From: Coix lacryma-jobi var. lacryma-jobi | Taxonomy: Eukaryota; Streptophyta; Magnoliopsida; Poales; Poaceae | DNA: 64,000 nucleotides | Assembly: GCA_009763385.1 (NCBI GenBank) | Contig: CM019827.1 | Span: 116,463,204-116,527,203 of the forward strand | Reading direction: 5' to 3' | Shown: positions 54,301 through 64,000 of the stretch, piece after piece | How the letters are laid out: each line of letters opens with the position of its first letter | How positions within the stretch are numbered: the stretch's first letter is position 1 | The notes under the pieces: model-generated | Seen by the model: the letters and a program-made list of their open reading frames with translations, nothing else | Databases searched by the model: none | Told to the model about the DNA's origin: nothing | Translations under genes and position numbers: made by a program

Positions 54301-57236
54301 CCACATCATAGGACTTAGTGTGAAAATCAAATCCATTTATTCTATAGTTACTATATTTTTGTGCACTCATGATTGGCCCCTTGGCTAAGATTTTTATCTC
54401 ATCTGGTACCTCCTCACATGTTTCTTCCACATGCAACCTAAACCACTCATGAAAGCATTCATGCTGCATTCGGTTGATAGCTCGTTGGCTTCGAACACCA
54501 ATTGAGGATAGATAGTGAGCATATTTTCTGCAAAGGTGAATTTATCATCTTACCGTGCATGAGAATGAAAACATAATATGGTGCAAAGTGAAACAGATTA
54601 CTTACTCCAAGTAAGGCCCTATATTTGCATAGTTGAACAAAACATATCTATGTGCTTGTAGCCAAGTCTTGTGGTCTAAACCCACTGTGCACTTCCCAAC
54701 TAAACCCCGATCAATGCTATCAAAGAAAGGGGTTGTGGAATTTTCATATTGCAGCCCTTCAACATTTTTAGGCACTTGGCTGTGTAAATAGTTTCCACAT
54801 AGTGTAAGGCTTGAATAAAACATAGAACCCTCCATAATTGATCCCTCAGGATGGCTTTTTGTACGTACATCACCTTTCAATCTCATCAAAAACCTATACA
54901 CATATATATAAGCCCATTATGTTATAAAAATATTATGTATTTTTTTATACGTATGTTGCAATACACTCACAAAAATTACCTCTCAACAGGCCACATGCTA
55001 CGAAAATGTACTGGACCAGCCACTCTTGCTTGGGCAGGAAGATGGACCATCAGATGTACCATCATGTCAAAGGAGGGAAGGAATATAGTCTCCATAAGGC
55101 TTAAGGTTTCAGCTATTTCTGCCTCTAGACTATCCATATCAGTTTTGCGGAAAACAGGAGCACAAATTTTCTTGAAGAAATGACTAACACGTATCACTGC
55201 AGCACTAACTACTTCTGGCAATACTTTCCTCAGAGCAAGCGGTAGTAAATCTTGTAGAATGATGTGGCATTCATGAGTCTTAAGCCCAAACACCTTTTTC
55301 TCACTGACATGAACATTGTGATGTATATCAGATACATAACCAGCAGGAAACTTAACCCCTTTTAGTACTTCACAAAATAATGTCTTCTCATAAGAGCTAA
55401 ATGTATATGGGGCTGGTGGTAAATAAAATTGGTCTTCAACATCAACAGGGTGGAGATCACTTCTAATACCTAAAGCTTGAAGGTCCAAGCGAGAATTTAG
55501 ATTATCCTTAGACTTCCCATCGGTTCCCAAGAATGTATTAACAAAGTTCTCAAACACATTTTTCCCTATGTGCATGACATCAAAATTATGTCGCAGCATC
55601 AAATCTTTCCAATAGGGAAGTTTAAACCAAATGGACCTCCTTTTAAAAATGACCACTGGCTCCCCTTCCTTACGTTTCTTCCTTGTTGGTTTCTTTCCAG
55701 ATGGATCCTTGCCAAAAACTGTAACAATATCTTTAGTACACTCCAACACTTCCTCCCCAGAGAGTGGAGTAGGTGCCTGCCTAAATTCAGTTGAACCAAA
55801 CTTATCAACATCAAACCTAAATGGGTGGTTTTCGTCCAAAAACCTACGATGGCCCATATAGCAAGTCTTGCTGCCCTTACCAAGTCTATGTGAACAAGTA
55901 TATGAGTGGCAATCAGGGCAGCCTGCTTCACCAGAGGTGACACAACCAGATACATATCCTAGACCCGGGAAGTCTGTAATAGTCCACAACACTGCTGCCT
56001 TTAATTGGAAGAACTCACCCTTCGATGCATCATAGGTTCTAACCCCGTCGACAAACATATCTAACATATCATTCATAAATGGCTGGAGATAAACATCCAT
56101 ATCACCACCAGGAGCATATTTTCCAGGAATTAGCAAAGAGAGTATGAAATTCGATTGCTTCATGCACATTGATGGTGGAAAATTGTAGGGAATACATATC
56201 CCAGGCCAAATGCTATAGCTACTAGTCTGGGTTCTATAAGGATTAAAAACATCAGTGGCAAATGCAAGACATATATTTCTATTATCCTTTGCAAACTCAG
56301 GATGTTTAAGATCAAAGTCTTTCCATAGATCAGAATCTGCAGGATGCCTAAGAACATCATCTCTTGTTCTCTCCTCGTCATGCCATCTTGTTAGAGTTGC
56401 TGTTTTAGAACAGAGAAACAATCTTTGGAGACTTTTCTTTATCGGAAAGTACCGAAGAACCTTCATAGGAACCTTGTACACATGTTTTCCATCTAGACTC
56501 TTTCTAACTGATTTCCAACGAGAAACCTTACACTTTGGACATATTTCAGCCTTTTCATGTTCCTTCCAATATAGAATGCAATTATTATCACAGGCATGAA
56601 TACTAATGTACCCAAGTCCTATTGACTTAATCAATTTCTTAGTTTCATAGTAGTTTCTAGGTAGTGTTGAACCCTCATGTAAGACATCATTAAATAGATC
56701 TAGCATAAGGTCAAAACTTCTGTCAGTCCATCCTCCAAGGAGCTTGATGTGAAGAAGTCTGATCAGGAAACGCAGTTTGGTGTACTTCTTGCAACTAGGA
56801 AATAATTCTTGACTATTGGCTTCTACCAACTTGTGGAGGTCAACTAGTTCTTTAGGGAGCTCAGTGGAACTGTTGTCTTCAAAGTCCCCTCTATCATCTA
56901 AACCACAAGCTAGGTCTCTAAGCAATGCAGATATGCATCCTCTTCACTAGACTCTTCCACTGGATCAGCATCATCACCATTGTCGGTATTCACACAAGAG
57001 GAACTAGCTTCCCCATGTAGGTTCCAAGTTGTGTACCCTTGTAGAAACCCATCACATATCAAGTGCTCTCGTATATCACTTGAGTCTCTCCAAAATGAGT
57101 TAACACATTTTCTACATGGGCATAATATCTTGTCTCCTACCGCTGAATTTCTAAATGCAAAAGCTAGGAAACTGTTGACCCCTTGTAAGTATGCCTTTGT
57201 GTACCTAGCATCACTATTGATCCATGATTTATCCAT

Positions 57237-59004
57237 GAGTCTATGTGAGGAGCAGCTTTCAGATTATATTTGTTGAGACTACAAAATTTCATAATGGAGA
57301 GCAATTAGAAATTAGATAAACAACTAACAGCTAGCATTTGCATTGCCACACATGTAAAGAAACAATAGCTGCACGTACAAGGATAATTGTGGAGGCCAGC
57401 TGTGATAGAGCAGGAACACATTGACACATGAATGAATGAATTATAGACATAGAGCGCACAGGTGTTAAGTGCATACCTGCAATACTTGACTCTTGGTTGC
57501 AAACAATGTGAGGACGACGTCAGCGGAGTAGATTTGCAACTTATTAGGGTTTGTGAGGGGTCTCCACGGGCAGCCTTGTCTTATGTCAGCCTCATCATGG
57601 TTCGGTGCATCACATCCTTACTGGGGTCAGTGAAGCAGTCACACGTTGCCTAGCCCTGCTGAGTTTGAAGCACCCAAGTACACAACTTAAGCAATTGTAT
57701 CGAACAGTATAGTGAGCTAGTAATAATGGTGTGAAATAGTATAGTGATATGAACCCAGACCATGGCGAATTCTAATTGATAAATCAGAGAAGCAAACATA
57801 GAATTTAGTTAACAAAATTGATTCCCTGTGGTAATGAGCACAGCTAAAATGGGATGACACAGTTTTGGCTACTAATTTGTTTGAGGGAATTTTATATGGC
57901 ATGATAGCTCTAGAGGAAGCAAATTCACATCTGCGTTGGCAAGTAACAGCAATATTGTGCCCATCAACAACGAAGGCTCTGCTTGTACCAATAGCACAGA
58001 AACAGAAGCCCCACACATCACGACACACAGGTAAGCTACAATTAATGAATAGAAACGAAATTAGTTCTCTGAACAAAGATAAAGACATAAACTGTCACCG
58101 TTCTTAATCTAATATATCATCAATCATATTATACTACTACAAACAACTATACACACACCGTTGGGAACACAGTATAGAAGCCAAGCTAGCAACAACGGCC
58201 ACGAACCTACAAATTCCAACGGCAGAATCTTGGGAGATTTTATTACTGTCCTTTGCACCAAACTGAATACTATATCTATAGAAATTATTAAAAGCAGGAG
58301 AGGGAACGAGAGACCGTGCAAGCAGGGAAGTCAATCTTTTGGGTACAAATGTTGTGTGTTGAATTATCAATCGGAGAGGACATATACACTAATTTTAAAG
58401 GAGCACTGATGTCGTACTTGACCCAGGCTTCTAGGTGTTGCTGTCAGGTGACAACAATGCTTGTTTATTTCACCCATCCGCCCCTGTTCTTGGGCCCTTC
58501 TACTTGGAACGAACAGATCAGTGTACGGCGACCTAGGATACGAAGAAGGGGAGCTGAGCAGAAATCTTATCTCACCTCGGGTGCGGCACCTACGAACTCC
58601 ACCCTCGAACACTGCAGCTCCCTTTCGCAAATCCCAGGCACACCGGTCTTGGGGGTTGGGCGTCCAAGAGCTTTGGTGCTGGCGAGGTGTGGTATCGGGC
58701 GGAGGGTCGACAGGTGGTGCTGTTGCGTGCAGCGGGCGGCGCCGGGACCTGTGAGGGCAGGCGGCGCGGGGAGCTCTGAGGGAGGTGAAGGCGTGGGGGA
58801 TTTGGGGTGTTGCCCGGGACGCACGAAAATATTGGCGGCGGCGGCGATGGAGAGAGAGCGGAGTGCGGCGGGAGAGGAAAATATTGGCGGCGGCTGCAAT
58901 GGATTTGGGGGATTTGGAGAGAAAAAAGTCTAGGGTTTATCACTGTATTGGTGGGCCATGTAAAAATTTGCGCACGAGCTTGGGCGTGTGAGCTGGTGTG
59001 GGGC
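57237..59004. other. CACTA 5' region: promoter and leader side of the transposase
   Basis: No supportable gene. It includes a GC-rich stretch at about 58560-58920 with overlapping frames on both strands (such as 58316-58933) that look like base-composition artefacts. On the minus strand this is where the transposase promoter and 5' leader should lie. Confidence 0.5.
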
Positions 59005-59222
59005 CAATTTTTTTTAGCGACGGACAGAGCAATACTATATCTGTTTTTAGCGTCAGATAGTTCAACGCTAAATATGGATACCTTTAGCGACAGATAATGG
59101 ATCACTAAATGCGGATCTAGCGTCAGATGATCTGTGAGTCATCTTTAGCGTCAGATCGCCCATCGCGAAAAAAAATATTTAGCGTCAGATGTCTGACGCT
59201 GAAAAAGTGTTGTGGTGTAGTG
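59005..59222. repeat. CACTA right TIR and subterminal repeats
   Basis: About eight copies of TTTAGCGTCAGAT-like motifs, then GTGTTGTGGTGTAGTG, the exact inverted copy of the left terminus. Confidence 0.9.
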
Positions 59223-59225
59223 AAT

Positions 59226-59558
59226 CTCGATGGTGAACAAGTTTCAAGTTTTAAGTTCAATTGAGCAGGTTCACTATTCATAAAAGAAGTAGCTTAGCTC
59301 ACAACATATATCATGTGATCAAAAAGAGCCTAAGCTACAAGCATCACCATATATCATCAGAACAGAACTACTCAGAGTATAATTTCATTCTAAAGATTAT
59401 AGACATGAAGCTCAAAAATGCAAGATGTACATGATGAAATGCATGCAAAATCTAGTCTAGAAGAATCAGAGCAAGAACTAGCCTAAAACAGAAACCCAAA
59501 ACAAAAGGGTATCAGAGAAAAAGAAACTATGATACAACAAGCAAGATGCTCCCCCCAT
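59226..59558 (-). other. Element E 3' non-coding region, right of the CACTA insertion
   Basis: It continues the Sirevirus 3' region interrupted at 45419 (CTCGATGGTGAACAAG corresponds to CTCAATGGTGAACATT in A) up to the end of RNase H. No gene. Confidence 0.8.
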
Positions 59559-60764
59559 CTAAAATTGGAAACACACACCAATCTCACCTCTCAACCTAGC
59601 AAAAGTTGAGAGATCCAAAGGCTTGGTAAAAATATCTGCAAGCTGGTTGTGGGTGTCTACATGCCTAAGGTCGATGTCGCCTTTCTTGTAGTGATCACGA
59701 AGAAAGTCAAAGCAAACATCGATGTGTTTGATCTTGGAGTGAAGGACTGGGTTCTTTACTAAACTAATTGCACTCGTGCTATCACAAAGCGAAGGGACCC
59801 GACTGAATTCTAGACCGAAATCACACAATGTAGCAACCATCCACAAAAGATACGAAGCACAAGAAGCGGCAGCGACATACTTGACCTCGGTGGTAGACTA
59901 GGCAACGCTAGACTGCTCGTGAGAAGACCACGAAACAAGCGAAGAGCCAAGAAACTAACAAGTCCCAGAAGTAGACTTGCACTCAAGCCGGTAGCCGACA
60001 AAATCCGCATCGGAGTAACCACAAAGCGAAAGGGTCGAAGAAGAAGAGTACCAAAGAACAAACTTAGGAGTGAATCGGAGGTACCTCATGATGCGTTTGA
60101 CCGCCTGCTTGTGGGAAATCCGAGGGGAAGCCTGAAAGTGAGCGCACAGACACACTGCAAAGTGTATGTCTAGCCTCGTCGCCGTCAAGTACAGGAGAGA
60201 GCCGATCATGCTCCTGTACTCCTTCTGGTCCACGGGCTCTTCGTCCGAGTCCGAGTCCATCGCAATAGTCATCGCCATGGGCGTCATGAGAGGCTTGGCC
60301 TCGCCCAAGTCGAACTTCTTCGGGATGTCCATCATGTACTTGCCTTGATGCACGAACGTCTCATCTCGGGTTTGCTTGATTTGCAACCCGAGGAAGAAGG
60401 TCAACTCACCCATCATGCTCATCTCAAACTTCCTGCTCATAGTATCTGCAAACTTGGCAACAAGTGCGTGAGAGGAGCCACAAAAGATGATATCATCCAC
60501 ATAAATCTGAACTAAAAGGGTGTCATTGCCTTGCTTGAGGAGAAACACAGTCTTATCTACCCGTCCCATTTTAAAACCCTTGGAAAGCAAAAAGGTTTTC
60601 AAACGCTCATACCACGCTCTCGGGGCTTGTTTCAAACCATACAAGGCTTTAGAAAGTTTGAACACATGGTTTGGAAATTTGGGACTCTCGAAACCTAGGG
60701 GTTGCCTCACATAGACCTCTTCCTCTATATACTCGTTTAGGAAGGCACTCTTGACATCCATCAC
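59559..60764 (-). pseudogene. pol: Element E pol: reverse transcriptase and RNase H
   Basis: 60764-59955 is one open frame: MDVKSAFLNEYIEEEVYV, LYGLKQAPRAWYERLK, the intact active site YVDD (near 60490), EFEMSMMGELTFFLGLQIK-type connection and GYSDADFVG. The MMGEL stretch is where A and B share a frameshift; E is intact there. RNase H continues in the same frame to 59559 with stops near 59900-59954 (HIDVCFDFLRDH, DIFTKPLD). Confidence 0.88.
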
Positions 60765-61757
60765 ATAATTGCTAGAAGTTTAAAACTCTTCGAAGCAGCA
60801 AAACCTAGAAGGATCCTAATGGCTTCTAAACGAGCTACAGGGGCAAAGGTCTCCTCATAGTCTATCCCCTCTTTTTGGCAAAAAAACTTGGGCTACTAAC
60901 CGAGCCTTGTTCCTCACTACCATCCCATCCTCACCCTATTTGTTCTTGAAAACCCACTTGGTACCTATAGGGTGGCATTCTGGTGGAGGTGGAACTAGGG
61001 TCCAGACTTGGTTTCGCTCAAAGTTCTCTAACTCCTCAGAAAGAGCGTGTCCAACATCTTTGGGCTCAAAAGAAGCAACGAATGCAGAATGAGCAAAGTG
61101 TGAGAACTCATACGCTCGCGACTGCATGACTCGCTGGTCGATATCGCCGATCATCTGATGCAGAGGGTGGATCTGCTGAACGCTTCGGGGTGCCTGCCTC
61201 GCAGAAGTCGCCTCCCCCTCGCCAAATGCTATCGCTCCCCCAGGTGCAGCCGGTGCTCGCTGGAGAGGTGACTCTAGAGGACCCCAAGTAGTGAAAGAAG
61301 TAGGATCGGGTCCTCGAGTCGAAGTCGTCGTCGCAGGGTCAACGGAGGCAGCCTATGGAGTTGGCTCGGGATCACCCGAATCGACATCCTCCTGCTCCTC
61401 CACAAAGATTGTCTCTCCAAGCTCCTGATCTCCTACAACATCAAAAGCAGAAGAAACACAAGGCATAGTCTCATTAAATCTGACCTCGCGGGTCTCCACT
61501 ATCCAGTTAGTTTCAAGGTTAAGAACTCGATAAGCGCAAGAATGTAAAGCATAACCAAGAAACACACCATCAGCAGAACGAGATTCAAATTTATCCAAAT
61601 TGCCTTGCTTCAGGATAAAGCACTTGCACCCAAACACCCTAAAATGAGACACCTTGGGTGCCCGCCCAAATCGCAACTCATAAGAAGTCTTTTTCATGAA
61701 AGCACAAAGAAAGATGTGATTTGAAACATGGCAAGCGGTGTTGATAAATCGGCCCAA
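60765..61757 (-). pseudogene. pol: Element E pol: integrase C-terminus, linker and RT start
   Basis: Segments 61757-61353 (ACHVSNHIFLCAFMKKTSYELRFGRAPKVSHFRVFGCKC) and 61154-60936 (the linker and NQVWTLVPPPPECHPIGTKWVFKNK) are in one frame. They are separated by stops, with frame changes near 60770-60900 before RT. Confidence 0.82.
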
Positions 61758-62748
61758 AAACGCCTAGGATTCCTATGCTCATCGAGCATCATCCTGGCCA
61801 TCTTAACAAGGGTCCCGTTCTTGCGCTCAACAACCCCGTTCTGCTGGGGGACAAAAGGAGAGGAAAACTGATGCTTGAGTCCAAATGAAGAATAGAAAGA
61901 GGCAAACTGGGAGTTATCGAACTCAGTACCATTATCGCTACGAATAGCTCTAATAGTATCAGGGGGAAACTCAGTTTCAACCTCAAAATCAAATCTCCAG
62001 CAAAAGGGAAAGCCTCGTCCTTACCCTCCATGAAGAACACCAAAGAATACCTCAAAAAGTCATCCACGATCACTAGAACGTACCACTTCCCACCCGCTGA
62101 GCATACCTGAGCTGGACCAACAGTATCCATGTGTAAAAGCTCGCCGGGTCGCTTGGTCATCACCTGATTCACAGGTGGGTGAGAAGTAGCAACCATCTTC
62201 CCGTGACGACAAGGGTGACAAACAAGGTCCTTCTGAAACTTAAGCTTGGGCAATCCTTGGATTCGGCCAAGTGAGCTAAGCCTTGCAAGCAAGTCAAAAC
62301 TCAAATGACCAAGCCTCCTATGCCACATCCACAAATCAGAAGAAGGACCAGCCACCAAACATCGAGAAGAGCCGAAGGAATGAGAAAAATCACCTAGGAA
62401 GACACGGCCAAAGGGGACGATCCAGCAAACAAGATTGCCCCGAGAATCCAAAACTATGCATATGTCGGTCTTAAAGCGCACTTCAAAACCGTCCTCAAGA
62501 AGTTGCAAAATAGAAAGCAAATTGAAGTGCAAATTTGAAACCAAAGCAACATCCTTGAGAACAAAGTTCTCGTTAAGTCGAATCAACCCATGAGAAAAAA
62601 CCTTACCTCTACCACTATCCCTAAATGTGATGTATTCTTTGTGGGGCACAGGGTTCAGGCTGGAGAACCATTTCTTGCTTCCGGTCATGTGGCATGAACA
62701 CCCGGAATCCATGAGCCACATGTTCTCCAACCGAAGTTCATGCATCAA
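61758..62748 (-). pseudogene. pol: Element E pol: protease and integrase core
   Basis: Protease LMDSGCSCHMTGSKKWF, integrase finger WHRRLGHLSFDLLARL...CHPCRHGKM, and the first catalytic Asp in LLHMDTVGPAQ. The frame shifts after GDLILRLK (near 61990), so the SDNG and ERKN catalytic motifs lie in another frame. Unlike A and B, the pol frame here has an ATG that overlaps the gag stop. Confidence 0.85.
62743..62747 (-). promoter_or_regulatory. Overlapping gag stop and pol start (TGATG) in element E
   Basis: On the minus strand the gag frame ends TTC TAT TGA, and TGATG gives an ATG in the protease frame (ATG CAT GAA CTT CGG). A has TATTGATGTAG and B TATTAATGTAG at the equivalent point, where the ATG is followed at once by a stop. 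Confidence 0.55.
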
Positions 62749-64000
62749 TAGAAAGGCAGGAAATGAGCTTATGGCACAACACCCTGGTTAGTATACTAAG
62801 AAGGATACCAATGTTGTGTCATAGGCCCCGAAAAAGTGTTAGAAGGAACAGCAAACTGACCTCATCCCATGGGTGGATAGCGATCACCACCAAACTAAAA
62901 GGGTGGTCTGCTATGGAACAAAAATCCTCCAACTCACCCCCTTGTCCCATTTGAGGATAGCAATCACCACCAAGCTGAAAAGGTGGTCCGCTGTGGGACG
63001 CTGCAGGAAAGCGTCTTACACCCGGCTCACGATCGTATTGAGGAAGACCGGAACTGCGATGGTCACGACCACCACGCCATGGTCTAGCTGCTTGGGGCCT
63101 AGGAACCTGAGGGGGTGCACCTCCAGGCCTAGCCCTCTGCCTCTGAACACCCTGACCTTGCACACCAAGGAAAGAGTGGTGCCTAGCCTGGTTGTTCAGC
63201 TCAAACTCCCTCCTAGCGTCTCTCTTCCTCCAAAAGCAAAACTCATCTAGGTGACCCGCGCGGTGATAATACTCGCACTCAAACCTCACCAGTCTCTTGG
63301 GTTGTTGGTTTGCTTGGTTGCGGGGGTTGCGCGCTCTAGCTGGTTGTTTACCTCTCAGAAGGGGATCACTAGAGACGTCAGGAAGGGTGTCAAGTGTGTT
63401 CCTAAGATGGTTAGGTTTGGGAACCCACACTTGCTTGTGAGGTGGAGCCTTGGGAGGTTCATCAAGGATGCCATCCTTGGTGATAGGCTTGAGAGGCTCA
63501 GGTGGGGTGATCTTGGTAAGCTTAGGGGTCGCAGATGGTTTCTCACTCAAGCTCACTCTGATAAACTCACCGATCTTGCCAAAAGCACTAGCGCCCATCC
63601 CACTGAAGAAAAGCCTACTCCCGGACCGCCAATTTCCCTCTTTGACTGATCATCATGCCCAACTGCGGCTCACTGCATGACCCCCAACTAAGGATGGACT
63701 AAAGGTATGTGTTTTCCTCCTTGGTTTGCATCTTGTCATGCCGACAGTTGGCAATCTCAAGCTTCATCCCCACGCATCGCTCACATTGAGCAGAACTGGT
63801 GCTAACTGAGCTGGCCTTCGAGGCTTCAACAAGCTTGGCACTAACTTCTGCCAACTTAGTTCGCAAGCCTGGACAAGACTTGCACGCACCCAACAAGGAA
63901 GGCCTCGCCTTCGCCTGCTCTAGCTCCTTCTTCAAGGAGGGACACTCTTTGCAATCACCCACCAAGTCTAGCCTACTCTTTAGTTCATCATACACTTCTA
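62749..64000 (-). pseudogene. gag: Element E Gag, C-terminal part, broken
   Basis: 63598-62819 holds the zinc knuckle (CEYYHRAGHLDEFC, with the second Cys changed to Tyr) and the Arg/Pro-rich tail. 63995-63699 is an upstream piece in another frame with the coiled-coil-prone, Cys-spaced stretch (CKECPSLKKELEQAKARPSLLGACKSCPGL). Collinear with A and B gag but frameshifted; the N-terminus is beyond the window. Confidence 0.82.

Larger units (their letters stand above)
50310..57236 (-). pseudogene. tnp2: CACTA TNP2-type transposase, split by solo LTR G
   Basis: It encodes the cut-and-paste transposase of CACTA elements. It starts MDKSWINSDARYTKAYLQGV (57236), the Transpos_assoc domain with CPCRKCVN. 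A change of frame near 56910-56925 leads into about 650 residues (to 54976) of the TNP2 family: YTKLRFLIRLLHIKL, ILYWKEHEKAEICPKCK, LAFATDVFNPY (family consensus has ATDGFNPF), then the DUF4218 start. Exons follow at about 54901-54602 (YRFLMRLKGDVRTKSHPEGSIMEG) and 54520-54234 (DUF4216 start, NGFDFHTKS...QNSGV). G interrupts here, and the remainder (NVLIGSKTYYGIIKEIVELNY) ends at 50310. The split plus the frame problem make it non-functional as it stands. Confidence 0.88.
45420..59222 (-). mobile_element. CACTA (En/Spm-type) DNA transposon
   Basis: This 13,803 bp element has perfect 16 bp terminal inverted repeats CACTACACCACAACAC and a 3 bp duplication AAT at 45417-45419 and 59223-59225. Removing it restores continuity with the matching A and B sequence. 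Both ends have arrays of TTAGCGTCAGAT-like subterminal repeats, the kind bound by the element's own protein in En/Spm. It carries two minus-strand genes, a TNP2-type transposase (57236 to 50310) and a TNP1-like gene (50186 to 46838). A solo LTR interrupts the transposase, so this copy is unlikely to be autonomous. Confidence 0.95.
43411..64000 (-). mobile_element. Element E: older Sirevirus, interrupted by CACTA, runs off the right edge
   Basis: It begins with the LTR terminus TGAAGGACCG at 43411 inside C (preceding 5 bp CCTCT). The order on the minus strand is gag (partial, from beyond 64000), PR-INT, RT, RNase H, 3' non-coding, truncated 3' LTR. It is more diverged and more broken than A and B, yet its RT box is the intact YVDD. 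The CACTA element splits its 3' non-coding region at 45420-59222 with AAT duplications. Confidence 0.9.

Noticed and set aside
58316..58933. 205-codon frame near the CACTA right end
   Set aside because: GC-rich region with frames on both strands and no domain; probably transposase promoter and leader DNA.

Overview
This is plant nuclear DNA, almost certainly from a grass and most like a panicoid genome. It has Sirevirus-type Ty1/copia elements of the maize Opie/Ji kind, a Tekay-type chromovirus with long LTRs, a Tork-type copia relic and a CACTA (En/Spm) transposon. I see no host gene, rRNA, tRNA or CRISPR. The whole window is a nest of transposable elements.

Layout. 1-2320: 3' end and 3' LTR of a + strand Sirevirus (X). 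2321-3149: AT-rich spacer. 3150-28221: minus-strand Sirevirus A, with a truncated 3' LTR, broken pol and intact gag. A's 5' LTR is split by F. 12899-27916: + strand Tekay-type gypsy element F, about 15 kb with 4.2 kb LTRs and perfect TCAAC target-site duplications. 28222-28410 and 40198-43410: relic of a minus-strand Tork-type copia element (C). 28411-40197: Sirevirus B, complete in structure (TSD CAACT), inserted in the end of C's pol. 43411-64000: an older Sirevirus E that truncates C and runs off the right edge. 45420-59222: a CACTA element (TSD AAT) inside E. 50787-54233: a solo LTR (G, TSD TTATC) inside the CACTA transposase gene.

Order of events: C is oldest in its stretch, and A, B and E all landed in or against it. 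F entered A's 5' LTR, the CACTA entered E, and G entered the CACTA element and later collapsed to a solo LTR. Every pol is damaged: A and B have substituted RT catalytic aspartates and share two lesions, F has one nonsense codon in the integrase, E is frameshifted and the CACTA TNP2 gene is split.

The most interesting item is in F. Between its 5' LTR and gag lies an intact sense ORF (17881-18966, 361 aa). Its first 21 residues after Met match the histone H3 N-terminal tail at 15 positions without a gap, including K4, R8, K9, S10, T11, G12 and G13. A globular region (possibly dsRBD-like), a long coiled coil and an acidic tail follow. F's integrase also ends in a chromodomain-like module, the fold that reads H3 tails in other proteins. 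F further shows two strong splice donors in its LTR and CAG|ATG junctions at both ORF starts, which suggests expression from alternatively spliced messages. Other points of note are covarying hairpin arrays in the Sirevirus LTRs, a gag-stop/pol-start overlap in E, and tandem duplicated exons in the CACTA TNP1-like gene.
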